The position numbers were made by a program, and so were the translations under genes. Positions 10,928 through 20,918 of a stretch of 64,000 nucleotides of DNA are shown here, in pieces. The DNA lies in the NCBI RefSeq assembly GCF_932294415.1, contig NC_065543.1, positions 42,740,277 through 42,804,276 on the forward strand. Reading direction: 5' to 3'. The notes beneath the pieces were generated by a model. That model ran no database searches, was not told where the DNA came from, and saw only the letters and a program-made list of their open reading frames with translations. Source of the stretch: Quercus robur (taxonomy: Eukaryota > Streptophyta > Magnoliopsida > Fagales > Fagaceae). How positions within the stretch are numbered: the stretch's first letter is position 1; every line of letters starts with the position of its first letter.

Positions 10928-11350
10928 GCGGCTCAGTCGCGGGTATGTCAAGTCGCGAGCCTCAGTCGCATCTTCGCTGGTCAGTTTTGGCGACTTGTTC
11001 GCGAGTGGAAGGTCTAGTCGCGAGATTCACTCAGAGATTTTCGCGGCTCAGCTCGCGACTCACTCGCGGGTAGACCTTCCAGTCGCGAAAAACACTTAGA
11101 AAAATTTTTCAAAATTTTGTTCTTGAGTGCTTTGGCGGCTTGAGCTGGCGACTGTGTGGCGACTTAATCCAGTCACGAAAATCGCGTGTTTTGCAGAAAC
11201 AGGAGCAGTTTTTAAACTTTTTCAGTTTTTTCCCTCGAATTTTTGTGACTGTTCATCTTCTCTCTAAACACTCTCCCTCCCAAACACTCCGTGCTCCCTT
11301 TTCCAATCTCTTGTGTTGCACTCTTGTAGCTCAAAATCGTCAAGTTACAG
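10928..11350 (+). promoter_or_regulatory. Element A internal promoter candidate for the extra ORF
   Basis: Nine CGCG cores (for example 'agtcgcgag', 'gctcgcgact', 'actcgcggg') lie between 10936 and 11187. They match the words in the LTR upstream of its TATA box. A weak TATA-like 'tttttaaac' (11209-11217) and a pyrimidine-rich stretch (about 11250-11320) follow. The probable non-coding first exon ends at a donor AG|GTATGG at 11350/11351. Promoter function is inferred from position and from the shared words. Confidence 0.5.
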
Positions 11351-11943
11351 GTATGGGTTTTCTGTTTTACCCTCTTTTCTTCATGATTTTGTGCTTTTAC
11401 CCTTGATTTTTTGCATTTGATTGTGTTTTTGAAATGGGTTTGTGTTTCGGTCTCTGCTCCTTGTTCTTGCTTAGCGTGTGGTTGCTGTTGCTATAGTTTG
11501 TGGTAAATGATTGTCATATGCTTGTTGTTCTTCATCTTGTGCTTAGCTAAGTGTTTATTTTATTTCAATCTGTTTTTTGAGCTGTTGAGTGATATCTATT
11601 GGTTCTTCTGAGGTTGTGAGTTTTACTGTGCTAGATTTGCATGTTCTAGTGTGTCTATCTGTGGGTAGCTTCTGTTTGGATCAATATGTTGTTTGAGTGT
11701 CATATCATTTTTCCATTATCTGCCTCAATGTCATTTATCTGCCTTCAGGATAGTTTCACCATGTTGTTCATGTGTTTCCTATCCTAGCTTGGTTTATCCA
11801 TGTGTTTGAACTAAGTAGCTTGTTGTTTAAGTTTTGTAGTTCATTTGTATGGTTGATATCTCTCTCTGTTAACTACATGGTACTGACTGGTTATGCACAT
11901 ATATTGCTATATGTTGTTGTGGCCTTTTCTGATTGATTCACAG

Positions 11944-13020
11944 ATGGCTCCCTCACCACAGAAGAAGAAATCTACTGCCAAGAAGGCTGACAAGAGATTA
12001 AAAATGGATCCTAGATTGTTTAGGTCAGTTCACCACTTTGAGAGATACAAGGATAACTTCTTGAATGCAGGAATCATTCAAGAGAGATTTGTGGATTTGG
12101 AGGACTTAAGGCAAACTTTTATTCCCAGCTGTTTTGAAGGAAGAGGATGGGAAAAGCTTCTGGATGGTTTCCCTGTTGTGTGTGAACCCTTAATTAGGGA
12201 ATTCTACTCAAATGCTGTGATAAAGGATAATGAATTGAGTTGCTGGGTGAGGGGTAAAGAGTTTGTCTTAGATGCTCATGTCATAGATGATGCATTAGGG
12301 CTTGAAGGATTAGATGATGAAGAATTTATCAATTACAATGGTAGGAGTGTGTCTATTGAAACAATTCAACAAAGGATAGGTGGGCAGAGAGAAGGGAAAT
12401 GTTTGAATACCACTGCCTTTCTAGTGGACATGAGGTGCCTTACCATAATCATGATGTTTAACCTCTATCCCATTAGGAAATTGACTACAATCAACTGTGC
12501 TAGAGCAGTCTTTCTGATGGATCTCAAAGAAAAGAACTTCATAGACATAAGTTCCCACATTTATGACACCATTGTGGATGAGACTAGAACAACCTCTAGG
12601 CCTAAATTGATCTTTCCAAGTTTGCTTATGAGGATTTTTAGGAATAAAGGTGTTCCAATCCCTCAAGACATCAGTCCCATGTCTACACCCTCTGCAATCA
12701 ACAAGCTCACCTGCAAAAGGATAAGTGTCAGGCTTCCAGGAGAAGAAGATGAAAGTGATGAAGGAGAGGCTGCTCCAATGGAGACTGAAGCAGAAGCAGC
12801 TGGACTTGCATCAACTTCAACACCTAGGAGAAGTGGCAAAAGACACAGAGCTTCAACTTCTGCAGACACACCTCCAGATGCTTTCCAGATCATTCTGGAA
12901 AGGCTTGATGGGATCAGGGCAGTCCAAACTGAGCATTCTGACAGGATGAGAGCCATGCAAGACCAGATTGATGTCTTGGCTGCTACACTTGACAGCTTCA
13001 CAACTCAGCATGACAAGTGA
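11944..13020 (+). CDS. Element A extra ORF (env-like position): putative plant transposon protein domain
   Basis: 358 residues, intact. The start MAPSPQKKK directly follows a probable splice acceptor (11941-11943), pairing with the donor at 11351 for a 593-bp 5'-UTR intron. A basic N-terminus is followed by a globular region (about 25-250) with RFVDLEDL, REFYSN and WVRGKEF, resembling the plant-specific domain filed in Pfam as PF20167. Then come an acidic stretch (about 262-280), a basic patch (SGKRHRAS) and a C-terminal coiled coil with heptads (ILERLDGIRAV onward). No signal peptide or membrane segment is seen, so an envelope protein is unlikely. Element B has a diverged homologue at 29348-30565. 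The function is unknown. Confidence 0.75.
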   Translation: MAPSPQKKKSTAKKADKRLKMDPRLFRSVHHFERYKDNFLNAGIIQERFVDLEDLRQTFIPSCFEGRGWEKLLDGFPVVCEPLIREFYSNAVIKDNELSCWVRGKEFVLDAHVIDDALGLEGLDDEEFINYNGRSVSIETIQQRIGGQREGKCLNTTAFLVDMRCLTIIMMFNLYPIRKLTTINCARAVFLMDLKEKNFIDISSHIYDTIVDETRTTSRPKLIFPSLLMRIFRNKGVPIPQDISPMSTPSAINKLTCKRISVRLPGEEDESDEGEAAPMETEAEAAGLASTSTPRRSGKRHRASTSADTPPDAFQIILERLDGIRAVQTEHSDRMRAMQDQIDVLAATLDSFTTQHDK

Positions 13021-13857
13021 CCCTTTGGCCATTCCATGTCAAAAAGGGGGAGAAAGTTCATTGATGATTGAGAAGCAGAAAAGCAGCTTTTAAGGGGGAG
13101 TAATTTGTTGAGGGGGAGTAATGTGGTTATATATGTTTATGATTTGGGTATTTTAGTGTTTTTTTTATGGTTTTTGATACACTGTGTTTTGGTGTATAAC
13201 TGTTTCTAACTCTTTTCATATACTCTTGGTTTAAACTTTAATATATGTTTGATGATGTTATTCAGGTATTTGTTGGTTTGTACCCATATGCTTTTGTAAG
13301 CTTTTAGGGTTTATGTTTTATGCATAGTTTGTAGGCTTTATGGTATGTACCATGCTTAAGTGCAGCCTTTATGCTATGTTGAAATCAGTACTTTAATCTA
13401 AATGTTCTGCATTGTGATTGTTGTACTGTCACTCTTGTGCCTTTGTAGGATTGTTCCTAGATGCATATGCCTTGTGTGCTATGCATTGGTTGAGTGTTGA
13501 GCATACAAGTGTCTTGCCTTGTGCTTGTTAACTTGTATGTCCTTGTGTTCATTCCAAGTGTGAATGAGCACTGTGATCACTACCTTGTGGTGCTCACTTG
13601 GTTGATCAAGCCATGGTTTGTTTATTAACTCCATCTTTGCTTGATCTCATATTGCCTGTTTCATATGCATTTATAATTTTCTGCTTACAATGATCATGGT
13701 GTATTGTTGTGTTTCAGGAGTTTATGTTCATATGATTCAAGTGCTTCACAGCTTCTAGAGTTAGGTGTGAGTGAGTTTTGATCAACTGTTCCCAACTCAC
13801 ATGATAAGTCTAGAGTCTGTTTTAGGGTTTTGTCACGGAATAGTCAAAGGGGGAGAT
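13021..13857 (+). other. Element A 3' untranslated region with several polypurine tracts
   Basis: Purine runs of the type AGGGGGAG occur at about 13047, 13093 and 13110 right after the ORF stop. The functional tract CAAAGGGGGAGAT (13845-13857) directly precedes the 3' LTR. Element B shows the same arrangement (about 30594, 30634, 30663 and 31115). No gene is seen in the remaining 700 bp. Confidence 0.75.
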
Positions 13858-14967
13858 TGTAAGGTTGAATTTATTCAACCATCTAATTGGCTTTATTCCG
13901 TGCCAAATTTGCTTGTAATTCAGCATTTAGTAACCCTGTATTTAGGTGGGATTGTTGTAAGGGTAGTGAGTGAGATAGAGTGAAGATTGCTCAAGAGTGT
14001 GCAAGAAAACAGAGTGTCGTGGCTGGGACTCGCGGGTGGACTCGTGGCTTTAACCCGCCAGAAGATGCACACGTGCTAAGCATGCTGGAAGATGAACAGT
14101 CATGCTAGCTGGAGCACTACAGGACAAAACAGGACAACTGGCCATACGGTTAACTCGCGACTGGAACTCGCGACTTAGTCAAGCCGCGAGGTCAAGCCGC
14201 GAGCCACCCCTGTTTTGGAAAAACCTGACGTTTCGCATTCCTCTTCACTCCAGTATAAATACCCTTTTAACCCACGATTGAAAGAGAGCTTCCAGAGAGA
14301 ATTTTGAGAAAGAAACCCTAAAGAAAAACCAGATTGTTTCACCCACAATCTCTACCTTAGAGTCTCATCAAATTCCCTCACTCTCTTCCTCTCCATTGTC
14401 AAATCCTTGAGAGGCATTATACCAAACCTGGTTCTCACCATTATCATCTCTGTGAGACAGACGTTTGGAGTTCTGGGAAGCAGTTAGGAAGGAGCCAATC
14501 TTTATTGGTTGATGCTACGGTGTAGTAGCGGAATCCGGAAAGCTAGAAAAGAAAAAGGTTCGGCGCAACCTCGTTGGAGCAAGAAGCTTGGAGGGCTTAG
14601 GTGCATTGGGTAGATTAGGCTTGGAGGGTCTATTGCTGTCCTTATATCCCAACTGTATTTTCTAGTGGATTGATTACCGCTTGGAGGGCGGCGGAGAGGT
14701 TTTTCGCCGAGGTCTTCGGTTTCCTCTTCGATAACATATCTGGTGTTATCTCTGTGTTTGCATCATCCTTCCTCTCTATCTCTGCCTTTACATTATCTGC
14801 TGTGGTTTATTTTGTTGTGGCTTAGATAGTTGTTTAATCAATTCCATATTATAGCATATGTTAAGTTTCCGCACACTAGTTGTTTGACATATTGCTTGGG
14901 TTGGTTAAGTTGGTTTTTGGGGGTCTAAACGTTCAAAAGTGTTTTTGTACACGTTTTTGAACTTTCA
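13858..14967 (+). repeat. Element A 3' LTR
   Basis: 1110 bp, the same length as the 5' LTR, and ends in CA followed by GTACT. Two CGCG words of the 5' copy read CGTG here (14018-14022 and 14041-14047 regions), a signature of methyl-cytosine deamination. Confidence 0.92.
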
Positions 14968-15308
14968 GTACTGAAGCAGAATATCGTGCTCCTGTCGATA
15001 CCACATCTGAGCTCCTTTGGCTACGATGGCTTCTTAAGGATTTGGATGTGTCCACATCCTCTGCTACTCCCTTTTATTTTGACAACCAGAGTGCCATTCA
15101 TATTGCTCACAATGATGTCTTCCATGAACGGACTAAACACATTGAGATTGATTGTCACTTTATCCGTTATCATCTTGTCCATGGTGCTCTCAAGTTGTTC
15201 TCCGTATCCTCCAAAGATCAACTTGCATATATCTTCACCAAGTCCTTTCCTAAGGGACGCACTCGTGATTTGGTTGACAACCTTAAGCTGGTCTCACATC
15301 CACCTTGA
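14968..15308 (+). pseudogene. C-terminal part of the Copia RNase H, downstream of element A
   Basis: Sequence resumes from the GTACT target duplication and reads STEAEYRAPVDTTSEL, the classic Copia RNase H motif, exactly where the upstream part stops at ARSST. It continues through FDNQSAIHIAHN and RTKHIEIDCHFIR to a stop at 15306-15308, just before the polypurine tract. Removing element A and one copy of GTACT restores a continuous frame, which proves that A inserted into an existing Copia copy. Confidence 0.9.
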
Positions 15309-15321
15309 GTTTGAGGGGGGA

Positions 15322-15514
15322 TGTTAATGTATATTATGTTATGGGCTTTAGGCCCAGCTAGTTTACTTGTTTAGCACACTTGTACTTGTACTACACTTTA
15401 CTTGTACCGCACACATAGGCTTACTTGTACTACACACATATGCCTCTTATATAGAGGCACACATGTATATTCTTTGATTATGAAATACAATACAATCATT
15501 TTGTATTTCTAACA
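15322..15514 (+). repeat. 3' LTR of the Copia element
   Basis: TGTTAATG... to ...TTCTAACA, 193 bp, preceded by the polypurine tract TTGAGGGGGGA. A TATA-like 'cttatatag' lies at about 15446. Downstream DNA from about 15517 aligns with intron 2 of NPF copy 2 (about 48938). The element therefore sits in what was intron 2 of NPF copy 1, roughly 100 bp before exon 3. Confidence 0.85.
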
Positions 15515-15621
15515 CATTTCATATGGAGAATATCCATTTCCGTAAACTTTTCATCTATGACTTTTTCCATTTGATACCTTGCATTTCTAATCTTTTTTAT
15601 TTTCTATTTTTTGCTTAAAAG

Positions 15622-17578
15622 GGGATGCTTGTACTGTGTCTAACTGCAACAATTGCAAAACTGCATCCTCCCCACTGTGAAACAAAAGGGATAAGGAATT
15701 GCCCTAGACCAACACCATGGCAAATGGCTTTTCTATTAAGCAGCCTGGGACTACTTGTTGTAGGGGCTGGTGGCATTAGACCGTGTAACTTGGCCTTTGG
15801 TGCTGATCAATTCAATCCCAACACTGAATCTGGAAAGAGGGGAATCAGCAGCTTCTTCAATTGGTACTACTTCACCTTCACTTTTGCCATGATGGTATCT
15901 TTAACATTCATTGTATACGTGCAATCCAGTGTGAGCTGGGCCTGGGGGTTGGCGATTCCTACTTTCCTGATGCTCTTATCATGTGTACTCTTCTTTGTTG
16001 GTACACGAATTTATGTGATTCTAAAACCCGAGGGCAGTCCTTTGGCAAACATAGTGCAGGTTATCGTGGCCGCAGTCAAGAAGAGGCAATTGAAACTACC
16101 AGAGCAACCATGGCTCTCCCTTTTTAACCATATTTCCACAAGTACCATCAACTCCAAGCTTCCTTACACGGACCAGTTCAGGTAACAGAAACTGCTCATC
16201 TACTAACGTAAATTTGGCTCTTTGAAACTCTATGCCTCTTGCCATTTTTATTAGTCTCGTACCTCAAAAATTGATTGTGAGACCATGCATCATACATGTA
16301 ACGAAAATCATAATTACCACTAAAGTGCTCCACTTTATGTTCTACCAAGTACATATACGAATATTTGTTTTTTTCCATTTTAAATTTAGATTACTTTATA
16401 TGAAACAAATAAAATAAAATAAAATAAAAAATGAAAGAAAGAAAGAGACAAAGACATGTAATATTGGTAAGCAATAATTGATGGAGTATAAAATAGAAGA
16501 ACATATATAAGATTTCTATTCATCACACATCTATACATTTTTCAAGTTGTGTATTAAGACTATTCTACCTTTAGGACACACTCAACAAAGTCCAATTACA
16601 CATTAATTCTTTTTTCTTTAGTTGACATGGCCCACGAAATCTGCAATAACCAACCAAGGCAATGATTTTCTCAGGTTTCTAGATAAAGCTGCAATCAGAA
16701 CCCCTGAAGACCAAGTAAAATCTGACGGATCAGCAGCCAATCCATGGAGACTTTGCAGTATGCAGCAAGTGGAACAAGTAAAATGCGTGATGAGAGTGAT
16801 TCCCATATGGGTCTCAGCCAGTGTATACTGTATTGTCCTGGTCCAACAACAAACATACGCAGTATTCCAAGCCCTCCAATTTGATAGACGCCTTGGCAAT
16901 ACCAATTTCGACATCCCTGCTGCCTCCTACACTGTTTTCAACATGCTTGCCCTCACTATCTGGATACCGATCTATGACCGTATCATAGTCCCAATACTAA
17001 GAAGGTTCACAGGCAAAGAAGGTGGCATCACAGTCCTGCAAAAGATGGGTGTTGGCATGGTTCTTGCTATAATCACCATGCTTATGTCAACAGTTGTTGA
17101 AGAAAGGAGAAGAACATTGGCTCTCAATAAACCAGTAGGTATAGACCCAAGAAGAGGTGCAATTTCTTCTCTTTCTGGTATGTGGTTGGTGCCACAGCTA
17201 TCACTGGTAGGACTTTCTGAAGCATTTACCGTCATTGCTGGAGTTGAATTCTATTACAAGCAATTCCCAGAAAACATGAGAAGCATTGGTGGGTCTTTCC
17301 TATTTGTTGGTTTTGCTTTGTCCAATTATTTGAGTAGTTTCTTGGCGTCAGTGGTTCACAGGACTACTTCTGGAGCTGCAACTGGGCAATGGTTGCCTCA
17401 AGATCTTAACAAGGGAAGATTGGATTACTTTTATTACTTGATTGCTGCAATAGAGGTAGTAAACTTTGGTTACTTCATAATGTGTGCAAAGTGGTACAAG
17501 TACAAAGGAAGTGGCACCAGTGTTCATGAAGTCGACAAGGGGAAAATGCAGTCCGAAAAAGAAAAACCTCTTGTTTGA
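15622..17578 (+). pseudogene. NPF copy 1: NRT1/PTR-family transporter lacking exons 1 and 2
   Basis: Exon 3 (15622-16181) and exon 4 (16675-17578) match exons 3 and 4 of NPF copy 2 in sequence, phase and splice sites (acceptor AAAAG, donor GTAACA, acceptor CTCAG). They hold [17 protein letters not shown] and [10 protein letters not shown], conserved NPF/PTR motifs, without any stop. Exons 1 and 2, which hold the ExxE[K/R] proton-coupling motif and the first helices, are gone; the Copia 3' LTR lies about 107 bp upstream of exon 3. An in-frame ATG at 15625 could start a 486-residue truncated product if transcription began in that LTR. Full transporter function is not expected. Confidence 0.88.
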
Positions 17579-17897
17579 AACATTATTTGGTTAGAGATTT
17601 CTAATATTGTTGTTTAAGTGTTATGGAAATACGTGTGGGTTAAAAAATGTTGTGGAAATATGTGTTTCATTATTTAAACACTATAAACTGTTTTTTAACA
17701 ATTGTACCAAGCACTCCCCTATATACGAGGAAATAAAGAATGCCTAGAATAAATAAAAATAAGTCAGTTGTTAAGTTGTGGTCCATAGTTGGTGAAACAT
17801 AAAATAGAATACTCACTATAGTACAAGGGATTTTCACTTTATAATGTTAAAATATTTTTGCTAATGTGCTCTTTGTTTGTGCACATGATGATCAAAT
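17579..17897. other. 3' flank of NPF copy 1
   Basis: It includes the probable 3' UTR. The 'gaggaaataaagaat' word at about 17727 matches 'gagggaataaagaat' at 50962, 12 bp after the stop of copy 2. Copy 1 therefore carries about 140 extra bases directly after its stop codon. No gene is seen. Confidence 0.6.
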
Positions 17898-18034
17898 CAT
17901 AGTTTTAAAAACTGGACCATACTGGCCGATTCAACCGAGACCGGGTACCAATCCAATAAAACCAGCCAAAACCGGTAAAAATCGAGAACCGAAGGCAAAT
18001 CTAGTTTTGGCCCGATCCGGTTTCTAAAACCATG
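17898..18034. mobile_element. Small hAT-type MITE (137 bp)
   Basis: The terminal inverted repeats are CATAGTTTTAAAAAC and, from the other end, CATGGTTTTAGAAAC (13 of 15 match). They are flanked by 8-bp duplications GATCAAAT (17890-17897) and GATCAAGT (18035-18042). An 8-bp duplication points to hAT. Internal 'ccggt' and 'ggcc' words give local high GC. Confidence 0.8.
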
Positions 18035-18042
18035 GATCAAGT

Positions 18043-18580
18043 AATAAGGATTGAATAATATTTGAATTAACATAACATGATATGGCCATTAACTCCTAAA
18101 AGATTGACTTAAGTGGGGCAAAGTGGGTGCCTAACACTTTCATATCTCATAACCCAGGCTCCAATATTAGAGCAATGGTTCTAAATTAGTTAATTATCCA
18201 ATGTAATTTTACATTTTCAAATGTAAATAAGAACCAAATCCAATTAACTTTTTTACATTGTAAATAAATAATAATTTCTTGTAATTTATGCTTTTCATTC
18301 TATACAATGTAATTTGAAATCTCTTAATGAAAATGAGTATGTATTTCATTTACATTTCTAGATTTCTTGTTTTTAACCTTAAATAAATAAGTGACGACTC
18401 CAAAATGTAAAAACCTCGATCTAAGTGTAAGATGTTACCAGTAGGGTCATCACCTAGAGACTTTTCTTGATCCCTTGCCTAAGTTGTGGTTTCTCATTCT
18501 CACAACTGTATGTGCACGAAATGAACCTACAAACCAAGTTCTACTTCGTTTTGAATTTATGCACATGCTAGTACCAACCT

Positions 18581-18614
<34 letters not shown>

Positions 18615-18623
18615 CTTTGTGTG
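18043..18623. other. Intergenic, AT-rich, ending in a (TA)n run
   Basis: No gene is seen. A dinucleotide (AT)n lies at about 18587-18614 and a short (GT)n touches the 5' LTR of Tat1 at 18624. Confidence 0.6.
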
Positions 18624-19343
18624 TGTGGGGGTGTTTGGGTCCAGAAAATCAGTACTGGCCTACTTAACTAAGGCCCAAGATTGGCCTAAGTAACCAAAGT
18701 TAGCCCATAAGATGGAAGTGGACCTCAAACCCACTTGGAGTGAGCCCAACCTGACAACACGTGTATTGGGACATAGAAATTATCGTTCAGGGGAATCCCA
18801 TAGTGCTCGGCCTACTACCATTGATGAGGAGGTGGGAAATAGATGAAGAAATGATTAAACTAAAGTCGGTTGCCAAGAGTTGTTAGTGCCTTTGGGGAAC
18901 TCTCTACCGAATGCTATTTGGCGTCTGGAACAAGTTTCAAAGGAATCCTTAAAATGCATGATGGTTTCTTGGGATTCTGGCAAAAGTGGAGATGCATGAG
19001 AATTGGTGAAACAATAATGATTAGTATCCCACTAAAGAGAGACTATATAAGGAGAGGGAAGGCAAACAAGGGGGGTTGGTTGAAAAAAAAAAACTGGAAT
19101 AACTGGAAAAAATTAGGAAAAGAATGGAAACAGAGACAGGGGGTGTGAGTAAAGAAGGAAGAAGAAGAACTACCAGAGGGTGAGGCGTGTAGGTCTTAAA
19201 GTTCACAAAAAAGATACAAATTGGACCATCTAGTTGGTGTTTAGAGCCATACCCATAGGATTATTAGGAAACCCACTAATAAATAAATTGGGGGCCCAAA
19301 TCTTTGGCCCAAGACAACAATTCTCATAGGTTTGTGGACCACA
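18624..19343 (+). repeat. Tat1 5' LTR
   Basis: It starts TGTGGGGGTGTTTGGG and ends GGACCACA, 720 bp. A TATA box 'ctatataagg' lies near 19043-19052. Many substitutions separate it from the 3' LTR, so the insertion is old. Confidence 0.85.
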
Positions 19344-19344
19344 A

Positions 19345-19360
19345 TTGGCGCCATCTGTGG
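19345..19360 (+). other. Tat1 primer-binding site
   Basis: TTGGCGCCATCTGTGG directly after the LTR is the form typical of Tat/Athila Gypsy elements. The matching tRNA was not determined here. Confidence 0.75.
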
Positions 19361-19408
19361 AGATCCTACTCAACTGGAGGCTTTGAGTTAGCTTGATATC
19401 GTCCAATT

Positions 19409-20918
19409 GTGGAGGGTTCGCATGCTAAAGAAGGCTCTGTTGAAGGAAATCATTTAAGGGCTTCCTCAAGAGGTCGTAGGAGGTTGGAAAGGGAGCGTAG
19501 AAAGGAACAACAACGCATGCAAGAAGGGTATCAAACCAGGCATGATTTAGATGAAAGGTCTTCGCAAGGGGAACGAACTGTATCTTATATCCCTGAGCAA
19601 TCTCATTGTAGCGATCAGAAATGAGAGCTGGAGAATTTACAAAAGCAAGTTAAGGACCTAGAGATTGAGTTGAGAGGCCGACGCCGTAGTAGGGACTAGA
19701 AGGACTTGTCTGACAACCCCGATAACACAGGGGGAGAGTCATCTCGAGGTGGCAATTCATGTCAGTTAAGGGACATATCTTATGAAACCATAGGGCGTCC
19801 TCATGAATCCCCCCATCATGATAGGCATAGGCATTATAATGCCGCGTTGGACGCCATGAGCCGGGCTTTGTGGAGAGCTGCCTGTTCACCCTTTTTAGAC
19901 GAAATTGAGCATACAGAAATGCCAAGGCATTTCACCCGCCCTCCATTTACCATTTATGATGGAAAAACCAATCCGATGGAGCATGTAAGTCACTATACTT
20001 AAATGATGTTGCATTATTCTCAGAACGATGGTTAGATGTGCAAGGTGTTCCCGTCTAGCCTCGGACCGACGGCAATAAGGTGGTTTAATGGTTTAAGAAA
20101 AGGCTCTATTCGCAATTTCGGGGAGTTAATGCAGGCATTCGGAGCGTGATTCATAATGTGCAGCAAGGTTCCTCAACCAATTGATGCATTGTTGTCCATA
20201 AGGATGAGGAGTGGAAAGACCTTCCGATCTTATGCAAACAGGTACTGGGAGTTATATAACGAAATAGGAGAGGGGAATGAGCGGGTTGCCGCTAGTACCT
20301 TCTGGCTTAGGCACCCCTAGGAGTCAGAACTAAAGGACTCTCTAACCATACGTCCCCCTGAGAACAAGCATTAGCTTATGAGAAGGATTAAGGAGAATAA
20401 GAGATTGGAAGATGACTAGTTATAGGGCGAAGGCAAAGCCCCAGCCTCTTCACAATACAACAAAGATTATCATCCCAAGAGATTTCAGCAAAGAATTAGA
20501 AGGGAGCCAAGGGTCCTGAGTATCGACTTGACGTAGCGGGCCGAGGGAGTTAATGTGACATTTAAGGAGCCTGTCTATAAGATCCTCAAGCACATCAATA
20601 ATGAACCTTACTTTCGATGGCTAAGGAAGATGGGTGGGGACCCAGCTAAAAGGAATCAGAGCATGTATTGCACTTAGCATAGAGAGAAAAGTCATACTAC
20701 TAAGTAGTGTTGTGTGTTGATGGATCACTTGAAGCAGCTCGTAAAGGCGGGCCATTTGAAGGAATTTGTGGTCAGCCAAGGAGGGTTAAATGCAGGCCAG
20801 GGCTCGAGAAACCGAAGTAACAACGCACTTCCCCCACCCCTGGGAATTATTGAGGTCATTCATGCACCTAAAGCAGATGCCAAGAACCAACCTAAGAAGA
20901 GGCTCAGGAGGACTTCGG
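19409..20918 (+). pseudogene. Tat1 gag, decayed
   Basis: A frame broken by about ten stops reads MEGSHAKEGSVEGNH..., a basic coiled-coil-rich N-terminus, then a Gypsy capsid domain with FTRPPFTIYDGKTNPMEHV, TAIRWFNGL and FRSYANRYWELYNE. The C-terminal part has YFRWLRKMGGDPAKRNQ and a broken knuckle region. It is cut at 20918 by the solo LTR. The frame resumes at 32981 (RTS then VPIIFVEVDLEG), which confirms the insertion. Confidence 0.8.

Larger units (their letters stand above)
6729..14967 (+). mobile_element. Element A: non-autonomous SIRE-like Copia-type LTR element (gag plus extra ORF, no pol)
   Basis: Two 1110-bp LTRs (6729-7838 and 13858-14967), TG...CA ends, GTACT target duplication, a tRNA-Met-type primer-binding site and a polypurine tract make a complete 8.2-kb insertion. 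LTRs differ at about five positions by eye, so insertion is recent. Inside are an intact gag and an intact ORF in the env-like position. Protease, integrase, RT and RNase H are entirely missing. Assignment to the SIRE/Maximus side of Copia rests on gag size and style, PBS and the extra 3' ORF. Confidence 0.88.
2766..15514 (+). mobile_element. Ty1/Copia retrotransposon (short-LTR type), 5' LTR missing, split by element A
   Basis: Gag, protease, integrase, reverse transcriptase and RNase H occur in Copia order on the plus strand. They end at a polypurine tract (15311-15321) and a 193-bp 3' LTR with TG...CA ends. No 5' LTR or primer-binding site exists upstream of gag; instead the leader abuts the NPF copy 1 promoter. 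The RNase H region is interrupted by element A at a 5-bp duplication GTACT (6724-6728 and 14968-14972). The short LTR and protein style suggest the Ale/Retrofit side of Copia, but lineage is inferred by eye. The element is inactive: it has four or more nonsense codons and one frameshift. Confidence 0.88.

Noticed and set aside
10936..11187. Reading the CGCG words as CAMTA (vCGCGb) binding sites
   Set aside because: Most cores are preceded by T or followed by A, which does not fit the established CAMTA consensus.
12421..13001. Minus-strand frames opposite the extra ORF of element A
   Set aside because: They lie inside an intact conserved plus-strand ORF and show no motif of their own.
11944..13020. 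Calling the extra ORF an envelope gene
   Set aside because: No signal peptide, no hydrophobic anchor and no fusion-type segment can be seen; position alone is not enough.
13771..13983. 70-codon frame running into the element A 3' LTR, ending identically to the C-terminus of the Copia RT frame
   Set aside because: The shared C-terminus is just LTR sequence read in the same frame at both copies.
18870..19148. 92-codon frame inside the Tat1 5' LTR
   Set aside because: The matching 3' LTR does not keep the frame and the translation is Lys/Trp-rich low-complexity sequence.
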